From UBA9676 sp036522155 (lineage in GTDB: Bacteria > Actinomycetota > Actinomycetes > Streptosporangiales > Streptosporangiaceae), in contig DATDGI010000386.1 of NCBI GenBank assembly GCA_036522155.1, positions 1-8,451 on the forward strand: a stretch of 8,451 nt of DNA, given 5' to 3'. Both the position numbers and the translations under genes were made by a program. Below, in pieces: positions 1-4,887 of this stretch. Below the pieces are notes generated by a model. That model was not told the DNA's origin and did not search any database. It saw only the letters and a program-made list of their open reading frames with translations. Position 1 is the stretch's first letter. Each line of letters opens with the position of its first letter.

Positions 1-426
1 CTTGTCCTCGATCCAGGTGCCATCGGCGGCACCGGCCCCGGCCAGCAGGGCGGGCAGCCGGGCCCGGGCGGTGGCCACGCCCGGCGGGGACGGGCGGGAG
101 GTGAGCTGGCCGTCCTGCCACCGCTCCCAGCCGTAGTGGCCGAGCACGATCAGGCCCGGGATGCCGCCGAAGCCGCCCAGGGTCACGGCCGTCTCCGCCG
201 GCCGGCCGGTGATGATGGCGAGCGTGCCGACCCGGCCGGCCAGGGCGCGCAGGGCGGGCGCGGCGGCCGGGTGCGCGTGGGCGGCGGCCGGATCGGCCAC
301 GATCGGGGCCAGCGTGCCGTCGAAGTCGGCCGCGATCAGCGCCCGGCCCGGCGCGGCCAGGATCGCCGCCAGCCCGGCCCGCCCCGCGCTGGTGCGGGGA
401 ACCGGGAGCCCGCGCGCAGCGGTCAC
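1..426 (-). CDS. otsB: Trehalose-6-phosphate phosphatase, N-terminal part (runs off the left edge)
   Basis: The product is a HAD-superfamily phosphatase expected to dephosphorylate trehalose-6-phosphate to trehalose in the cytoplasm, the second step of the OtsA/OtsB pathway. The visible 142 residues hold HAD motif I, DFDGTLAPI at residues 34-42 (nucleophile D34, acid/base D36). They also hold the ITGRPA motif with T73 (motif II) and the GHYGWERW stretch at 96-103, typical of OtsB lid/substrate regions. No stop occurs before base 1, so roughly the second half, including the Lys and acidic metal-binding motifs III/IV, lies outside the window. The start is GTG at 426-424, which overlaps the TGA of the upstream DUF3263 gene as GTGA, so translation is probably coupled. 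The family call is firm. Substrate is inferred from family; another sugar phosphatase of the same subfamily is the main alternative. Confidence 0.9.
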   Translation of the reverse strand, partial: MTAARGLPVPRTSAGRAGLAAILAAPGRALIAADFDGTLAPIVADPAAAHAHPAAAPALRALAGRVGTLAIITGRPAETAVTLGGFGGIPGLIVLGHYGWERWQDGQLTSRPSPPGVATARARLPALLAGAGAADGTWIEDK

Positions 427-686
427 AGCCGGCCGGTGGCGCCGGTGTCCGGTGGGGCGGAGCGGATGCGCTGCCGGCGGGCCCGCTGCCGGCGCAGCCG
501 CTTGACCAGGACGGGGTCGAAGCCGAGGGCCTCGGGGCGGTCGATCAGGTCGTTCAGCAGCTGGTAGTAGCGGGTGGCGGAGAGGCCGAGCAGGTCGGAG
601 ATGGCCTGCTCCTTGGCGCCGGGCTGGCGCCACCAGCCGCGCTCGAAGGACAGGATGCGCATGTCGCGCTCGGATAGCGCCGCCAT
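423..686 (-). CDS. DUF3263 family small protein
   Basis: This 87-residue protein has the hallmark core of the actinobacterial DUF3263 family. It shows LSERDMRILSFERGWW near the N-terminus, then an acidic/alanine helix (AKEQAISDLLGLSATRYYQLL) and a basic end (VKRLRRQRARRQRIR). The middle segment, with LSATRYYQLLN, looks like a helix-turn-helix, and the rich Arg content would fit nucleic-acid binding, but no function is established to my knowledge. Full family length is present. The start is ATG at 686-684, preceded by a GGAAGG...GGGAGG purine tract. A later Met (residue 9) would cut off the conserved LSERD motif, so the upstream start is preferred. It overlaps the downstream trehalose-phosphatase gene by 4 nt, so the two form one transcription unit. 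From memory, the same pairing occurs in Streptomyces genomes. Confidence 0.88.
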   Translation of the reverse strand: MAALSERDMRILSFERGWWRQPGAKEQAISDLLGLSATRYYQLLNDLIDRPEALGFDPVLVKRLRRQRARRQRIRSAPPDTGATGRL

Positions 687-728
687 CGCCTCCCTGCCTT
701 CCCGCTGTGCCCCGCCCCTGAACTTTTC

Positions 729-734
729 ATGGTA
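729..734 (-). promoter_or_regulatory. Possible -10 hexamer for the DUF3263-otsB unit
   Basis: Read on the minus strand this is TACCAT, followed after a short gap by AAAAG, the most AT-rich spot in the 687-826 divergent intergenic region. It sits about 42 nt upstream of the DUF3263 start, leaving room for a short leader with a Shine-Dalgarno sequence. No convincing TTGACA-like -35 box is seen 17 nt upstream. The same hexamer stands in front of the tRNA gene at the right end of the window. The call is weak. Confidence 0.3.
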
Positions 735-826
735 GTGGCCAACCCGGACTTCGTTCCTGGCGGCGAGGGCGGACTTGCGGGCCGCCCGGGAGGGACTCTT
801 TCACCGGCCTTGGCCAGCCGGCCTCT

Positions 827-1681
827 ATGCGGCGTGGCCGTCACCACGTACGCTCACCCTTCGTGGGCTCTTTCGACTGCCTGAGTTTCCTGACCGATTA
901 CGGCCTCGATGACGGGTTCGTCGCCGCCTGCCACGGGGTGGCCGCCACCATCGCCCCCAGCGTGCGCATCATCGACATCACCCACCTGGTGCCGCCTGGT
1001 GACGTGCGCCGGGGCGCGGCGGTGCTCGCGCAGACCCTCCCGTATCTCCCGCGCGGCGTGCACGTCGCGGTCGTCGACCCCGGGGTGGGGACGGCCCGGC
1101 GCGGGGTCGCCGTCCAGGTGGGTGAGAGCATCCTGGTCGGGCCGGACAACGGGCTGCTGTCCTGGGCGGTGACCCGCGCAGGCGGGGCCAGCAGCGCCTA
1201 CCAGCTCACCAACGGCGAGCTGTGGCTGCACCCGCTGTCGCCGACGTTCCACGGCCGGGACATCTTCATCCCGGTGGCGGCGCATCTGGCCGCCGGGACC
1301 GAGCTTTCCGCGGTCGGCTCACCGCTGGAGGTGACCGACCTGGTGATGCTGCCCGAGCCGACCAGCCGCGTGCACGACGGCGAGGCCGAGGGCGAGGTCA
1401 TGTCGGTCGACCGGTTCGGCAACGTGCAGCTGTCGATCGCGGCCTCGGACGCCGACCGGCTGGGCATCGGGTTCGGGTCGTCGCTGGTGGTCCGCTGCGG
1501 GCGGCGCCAGCTGACCGTGCCCTACCTGGAGACGTTCGCGGCGGTCGCGCCGGGCGAGATCGTCGCCTTCACCGACAGCGCCGGGCTCATCTCGATCGCG
1601 GTGAACGCCGGCGACGCCGCGCAGCAACTCGGGCTGCCGCCGGGAGCGCACGTGCGGCTGTCGGCCACCCCGGCCTCCTGA
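827..1681 (+). CDS. S-adenosyl-L-methionine hydroxide adenosyltransferase (SAM hydrolase, DUF62 family)
   Basis: The product is expected to split S-adenosyl-L-methionine with water or hydroxide into adenosine and L-methionine, as known for the DUF62 family, relatives of fluorinase FlA and chlorinase SalL. The family signature is complete: SFLTDYGLDDGFVAACHGV at the N-terminus (TDYG, D24), IDITH at 49-53, VVDPGVGTARRGVAV (D84, R91), VGPDNGLL (N108), FHGRDIF (H142) and SVDRFGNVQLSI at 193-204. The D84/R91/H142 spacing closely matches the Asp-Arg-His set used to activate water in the archaeal member PH0463. I see no long insertion of the kind that marks fluorinases and chlorinases, so halogenation is unlikely. 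Length (284 residues) is normal. The start is uncertain: ATG at 827 adds 12 residues with no clear ribosome site, while an in-frame GTG at 863 fits the family N-terminus better. It is divergent from the DUF3263 unit. Confidence 0.9.
   Translation: MRRGRHHVRSPFVGSFDCLSFLTDYGLDDGFVAACHGVAATIAPSVRIIDITHLVPPGDVRRGAAVLAQTLPYLPRGVHVAVVDPGVGTARRGVAVQVGESILVGPDNGLLSWAVTRAGGASSAYQLTNGELWLHPLSPTFHGRDIFIPVAAHLAAGTELSAVGSPLEVTDLVMLPEPTSRVHDGEAEGEVMSVDRFGNVQLSIAASDADRLGIGFGSSLVVRCGRRQLTVPYLETFAAVAPGEIVAFTDSAGLISIAVNAGDAAQQLGLPPGAHVRLSATPAS
849..854 (+). promoter_or_regulatory. -10-like hexamer at leaderless spacing before an alternative GTG start
   Basis: TACGCT (TANNNT type) is followed by 8 nt and then GTG at 863-865, in frame with the SAM hydrolase. 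That spacing is what actinobacterial leaderless transcripts show, where the start codon is at or near the transcription start. A protein starting here would begin MGSFDCLSFLTDYGL, close to the usual N-terminus of the family. No good -35 box is visible. The alternative is that ATG 827 is used and this hexamer is chance. Confidence 0.35.
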
Positions 1682-1752
1682 GCCGGGCCGCGTCAGGCCG
1701 CCGCTGGCCAGGCCGGACGGCCACATCTGGCCATCGTGGCTAGGGTGACATT

Positions 1753-1772
1753 CCCGTGACGTTACGCACGGG
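1753..1772. repeat. Inverted repeat upstream of the S8 protease gene
   Basis: CCCGTG at 1753-1758 is matched by CACGGG at 1767-1772 with an 8-nt centre (ACGTTACG). It lies in the 162-nt gap between the SAM hydrolase stop and the protease start, just downstream of a -10-like TAGGGT at 1741-1746. It could be an operator or a leader hairpin. The arms are only 6 bp in GC-rich DNA, so chance is possible. Confidence 0.3.
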
Positions 1773-1828
1773 CCGATACCCCCCCGAAATGCCCCCGAAC
1801 GTGGCACAATGCCGCAGGTGCTCCATTC

Positions 1829-1838
1829 GGAGGGAGGG
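1829..1838 (+). promoter_or_regulatory. Ribosome binding site that sets the GTG start of the S8 protease
   Basis: The purine run GGAGGGAGGG ends 5 nt before GTG 1844. It supports this GTG as the start, and translation from here gives a full signal peptide, which later starts would lose. Confidence 0.75.
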
Positions 1839-1843
1839 CGGCG

Positions 1844-4060
1844 GTGTCGCTGGGTTACCCCCGGGATCGGGCTGGGGTGACCAGGGGACTCACTCTGGCG
1901 CTGGCCGCTGGCCTGGTGACCGCGAACGTGGCCATGGCCGCTGCTCCCGCCGCCGCGAGCACCGTCCGCAGCCGGGAATGGTGGCTGCAGACGCTGCACG
2001 TGACCAAGGCCTGGATGAGCACCCACGGCGCCGGGGTGACCGTCGCGGTGCTGGACACCGGGGTGGACCCGAACCAGGCCGACCTGACCGGGTCGGTGAT
2101 CACCGGGCCCGATTACACCGGTTCCCAGCGGGCCGCGGGCGGGCCGTACTGGGGTATCCACGGCACCGCCATGGCGAGCCTCATCGCCGGGCATGGGCAT
2201 GGCACCGGGCAGGCCGGAGGGATCATGGGCATCGCGCCCGATGCCAAGATCCTTTCGGTCCGGGTCACCCTGGAGAGCAACGACCCAATGCTGGCCGACG
2301 CCAACGTGGCGGCCGGGCTGCCGGATGCCATCGCGCACGGGATCCGGTACGCGGTCCGGCACGGCGCGAAAGTCATCGACCTGCCACTCGACCCGGTCAC
2401 CAGCGCCGGGGCCCCCGGCTCGGGCGGCAGCCCGGCGGAAAAGGCGGCGGTCGCCGATGCGCTCGCGCACCAGGTGGTGCTGGTCGCACCGGCCGGTGAC
2501 AACCTGACGCCGGGGACCAACCCCGTGAACTACCCGGCCGCGTACCCGGGTGTCATCTCGGTGGGTGCGTTCGACTCCTCGTTCATGAAGGCCACGTTCA
2601 GCAGCGCGCGGCCGTATGTCACCCTGACCGCGGCCGGGGTGGGCGTTGTCGCCGCCAGCCAGCCGGCCGGGTACGCCCCGATCAGCAGCACCAGCGCGGC
2701 CAGCGCGGTGGTAGCCGGCATCGTCGCCCTCATCCGGGCCCAGTTCCCGTCATTCACCCCGGCGCAGGTGACCAAGGCGCTCACCACCAGCACCATCTAC
2801 CGGCGGCGCAACGGCCAGGCGACCGGATCGGGGGCCGGGACCGTGGACGCCGCCGCCGCGCTGGCGGCCGCAGCGTCGATCAACGCGGCGGTCACCCCCT
2901 CGCCCTCGCCGCCCGGCCAGACCCAGGCGGCGCCGGCGCCTTCGGCACCCGCCGTGCACAGCACCGGCAGCAGCCTGAGCAAGAGCCTCATCACCGACGC
3001 CTACCTGGCCGGGGCGGTGTTCCTGCTGCTGGTGCTGGGGATCTTCGGATTCCGGCTGCTGCGCCGCCGCCGGGCCCGGGCGGCCCGGCTGGCCGAGGTG
3101 CGGGCCGCGGCCCAGCCGCCGAACCGCAAGGCACGCAAGCCGGGGGCGACGGCCGGTGCGCGGCGGGATGGATCAGTCCCGTCGCCGCTCAGCCCGGGGC
3201 TGCCGACCACGACGTCATCGCTGCCGGCCGAGGCTCCGCTCCCGGCCGGGGCCGCATCGTTCCCGGCGGGCGCCGCCGCCGGCAGCCGGGGGCGGCACAG
3301 TAGCGGGGACAGCTTCCCCGGCGGCGGTTTCACCGGCAGTTCCTTCAGCGGCAGCGCCGGCCCGGCGAGTCCCCGCGCCATCCCTGGCAGCGCGTTCCCC
3401 CGCGGCCAGTACCAGGGGCTGGTGGCCGAGCCCGCTGGGCCGGGCGGCAGCGAGGCTGGTGACTTTGGTTTCGGTGCGGGCTTCGGCGGCCCCGGCGCTG
3501 ACCGCGGCGGGCCCGGTGGTGGCTGGGGCGATCCGAGCGACACCGACGCGGGGGGTTTCGGTGCCGACGTCGGCGGCGGCCGCGGCTCCGGGGGCACGGC
3601 CGCTGGCAGCGTGACGCCTGGCCCGGCGGCACGGGTCATCGGGTCGCACCGGCTGGGCGGGCCGAGGCTGCCGAAGATTACCGGCCGCCCGCCGTGGGAG
3701 CCCGCGCCAGAACCAAGCGGTGAGGTGCCGTGGGCGCTGCCGACCGCCGGCGCCACCCCGCTCGGCCTCAGCCAGCCGCGGGGCCCGGTAGAGATGCCGC
3801 TGCCCGCGCCGCCGGAACCCGATCAGTCACCCTGGGACGCGGCCGCCCAGGAGGCATGGCCGGGCGGGCCAGCCGCATCCCGGCCGGTCACCCCGGTCGG
3901 CGGGCCACCCGACCTGGCGCACGAATGGGCGGACGGGCCCGGCCAGCTTGAGCCCGGCGGCGCGTCCGAAGCCGACGGCGGCTCGCTCTACGTGTGGAAC
4001 CCGGGCGAGTCCACCGAGTCCTTCCCGATCATCCCGCCTGGCGAGCGCAAGCGGCCGTAG
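1844..4060 (+). CDS. Mycosin-like S8 (subtilisin) serine protease with membrane anchor and long Gly/Pro-rich tail
   Basis: This 738-residue exported protease resembles the mycosins that accompany type VII (ESX) secretion. Residues ~10-39 form a signal peptide (hydrophobic Ala/Leu core, AAPAAAS cleavage region). The S8 domain spans ~45-345. D71 lies in VAVLDTGVD, H106 in GIHGTAMASLIAG and S284 in ISSTSAASAVVAG, and the NYPAAYPGVISVGAFD stretch is characteristic. The usual oxyanion-hole Asn (AAGN in most S8 enzymes) reads PAGDN, so Asp219 occupies that place with Asn220 next to it. A Pro/Ser/Ala linker leads to one transmembrane helix (~383-405), followed by RLLRRRRARAAR, which predicts an inside C-terminus. 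The remaining ~330 residues are low-complexity Gly/Pro/Ser with several PW-type motifs and a distinct end, SLYVWNPGESTESFPIIPP. Known mycosins end soon after the helix. There is no cysteine anywhere, unlike typical mycosins with disulfides. No ESX gene lies nearby in the window. The protease family is sure; the mycosin role is inferred. Confidence 0.88.
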   Translation: MSLGYPRDRAGVTRGLTLALAAGLVTANVAMAAAPAAASTVRSREWWLQTLHVTKAWMSTHGAGVTVAVLDTGVDPNQADLTGSVITGPDYTGSQRAAGGPYWGIHGTAMASLIAGHGHGTGQAGGIMGIAPDAKILSVRVTLESNDPMLADANVAAGLPDAIAHGIRYAVRHGAKVIDLPLDPVTSAGAPGSGGSPAEKAAVADALAHQVVLVAPAGDNLTPGTNPVNYPAAYPGVISVGAFDSSFMKATFSSARPYVTLTAAGVGVVAASQPAGYAPISSTSAASAVVAGIVALIRAQFPSFTPAQVTKALTTSTIYRRRNGQATGSGAGTVDAAAALAAAASINAAVTPSPSPPGQTQAAPAPSAPAVHSTGSSLSKSLITDAYLAGAVFLLLVLGIFGFRLLRRRRARAARLAEVRAAAQPPNRKARKPGATAGARRDGSVPSPLSPGLPTTTSSLPAEAPLPAGAASFPAGAAAGSRGRHSSGDSFPGGGFTGSSFSGSAGPASPRAIPGSAFPRGQYQGLVAEPAGPGGSEAGDFGFGAGFGGPGADRGGPGGGWGDPSDTDAGGFGADVGGGRGSGGTAAGSVTPGPAARVIGSHRLGGPRLPKITGRPPWEPAPEPSGEVPWALPTAGATPLGLSQPRGPVEMPLPAPPEPDQSPWDAAAQEAWPGGPAASRPVTPVGGPPDLAHEWADGPGQLEPGGASEADGGSLYVWNPGESTESFPIIPPGERKRP

Positions 4061-4173
4061 CCTCTCCCCAGGTCAGCCCAGACACCACCCCGCGACCGGC
4101 CAAGCCGATCCACTTCCCCTGCCGACCGGGCCCATCAACGTCCAGTGGCGACATCGGCGCCGAGTGGTGCTGA
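4061..4173. other. Convergent intergenic gap, no clear terminator
   Basis: This 113-nt gap separates the protease gene (plus) from the acyltransferase stop (minus). Both transcripts must end about here, but I see no strong GC hairpin followed by a T run on either strand. The only perfect arms noticed (4155-4161 with 4182-4188) enclose 20 nt and reach into the acyltransferase coding end. Confidence 0.5.
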
Positions 4174-4887
4174 TCAGGACGGGCGCCGGGGGCGACGGGA
4201 GCCGGTGGCACCGCCGTTCAGCTCAGCCTTGCGGGCTGACGCGTACATGGGCACGTATTCCTGGCCGGACAGGGCCTGGATCGCCTTCATGACGTCGTCG
4301 GTGATCGCCCGGCGGGCCTGCGCGGCCGGGCCGTTCTGCTGGTACTTCTCGAAGGTCAGCGGTTCGCCGAAGCGGATGCTGATCTGGTGCAGCCCGGGCA
4401 CGATGTGACCCGGCGGCAGCACCCGGTCCGTGCCGATCACGGCGGCCGGGATGACCGGCAGCCCCGAGGCCAGCGCCAGCCAGCCGACCCCGGTCCGGCC
4501 GCGGTAGAGCCGGCCGTCCGGCGAGCGCGTCCCCTCCGGGTAGATGCCAAACAGCTCGCCCGACTTGAGCAGCTGGAGCGCGGCGTCCAGCATGTCCTGG
4601 GCCGCCCTGGCCCCCTCCCGGTCCACCTTGAGCTGCCCGGTCGCGCGCAGGTAGGCGCCGACAAACAGATGGGCCGGCCGCCGGCCGGCGAAGTACTCGG
4701 ACTTGGCCGCGAAGGTGAGCGGCCGCTGGATCATCAGCGGCAGGAAGACCGAGTCCACGAACGACAGGTGGTTCGAGGCCACGATGGCGCCGCCGGTCCG
4801 CGGGATGTGCTCGCCGCCAATGACCTGCGGCCGCCACAGCAGATGCAGCAGCGGGCCGGCGACGACCCGGGAGACCTGGTACTTCAC
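4174..4887 (-). CDS. plsC: 1-acylglycerol-3-phosphate acyltransferase family (PlsC), likely separate gene within the long frame
   Basis: Translated from GTG 4887 this is 237 residues, the normal size of a stand-alone PlsC-type enzyme. Such enzymes transfer a fatty acyl group to lysophosphatidic acid to make phosphatidic acid at the inner membrane face. All family motifs are present: NHLSFVD (H40, D45 from this start), the GQLKVDR region (motif II), YPEGTRS (E118) and LPVIPAAVIG (motif IV). The start is supported by GGAGGG at 4897-4892, 4 nt upstream, and by the domain beginning immediately (VKYQVSRVVAGPLLHLLWRP). A/T-ending codons drop from 15 of 71 in the preceding linker to 2 of the first 42 here. 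The enzyme family is near certain. Acyl acceptor specificity cannot be told, since several actinobacterial paralogues exist. It is uncertain only whether it is translated alone, fused, or both. Confidence 0.85.
   Translation of the reverse strand: MKYQVSRVVAGPLLHLLWRPQVIGGEHIPRTGGAIVASNHLSFVDSVFLPLMIQRPLTFAAKSEYFAGRRPAHLFVGAYLRATGQLKVDREGARAAQDMLDAALQLLKSGELFGIYPEGTRSPDGRLYRGRTGVGWLALASGLPVIPAAVIGTDRVLPPGHIVPGLHQISIRFGEPLTFEKYQQNGPAAQARRAITDDVMKAIQALSGQEYVPMYASARKAELNGGATGSRRPRRPS

Noticed and set aside
827..1681. Halogenase (fluorinase/chlorinase) instead of SAM hydrolase
   Set aside because: The Asp-Arg-His set of the water-using members is present, and I see no extra loop of the halogenating enzymes.
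1319..2470. Minus-strand frame of 383 codons across the SAM hydrolase and protease genes
   Set aside because: It crosses two well-identified plus-strand genes and the gap between them, and its translation is Arg/Gly/His-rich with no family.
3001..3756. Long minus-strand frame of ~250 codons opposite the protease tail
   Set aside because: It mirrors the GC-rich Gly/Pro coding repeats of the plus strand; it has no family motif, and the plus frame carries the recognised domain order and the ribosome site.
4155..4188. CGGCGCC/GGCGCCG arms as a terminator between the converging genes
   Set aside because: The 20-nt loop, the overlap with the plsC stop region and the missing T run make it a poor terminator; GC-rich DNA gives such arms by chance.
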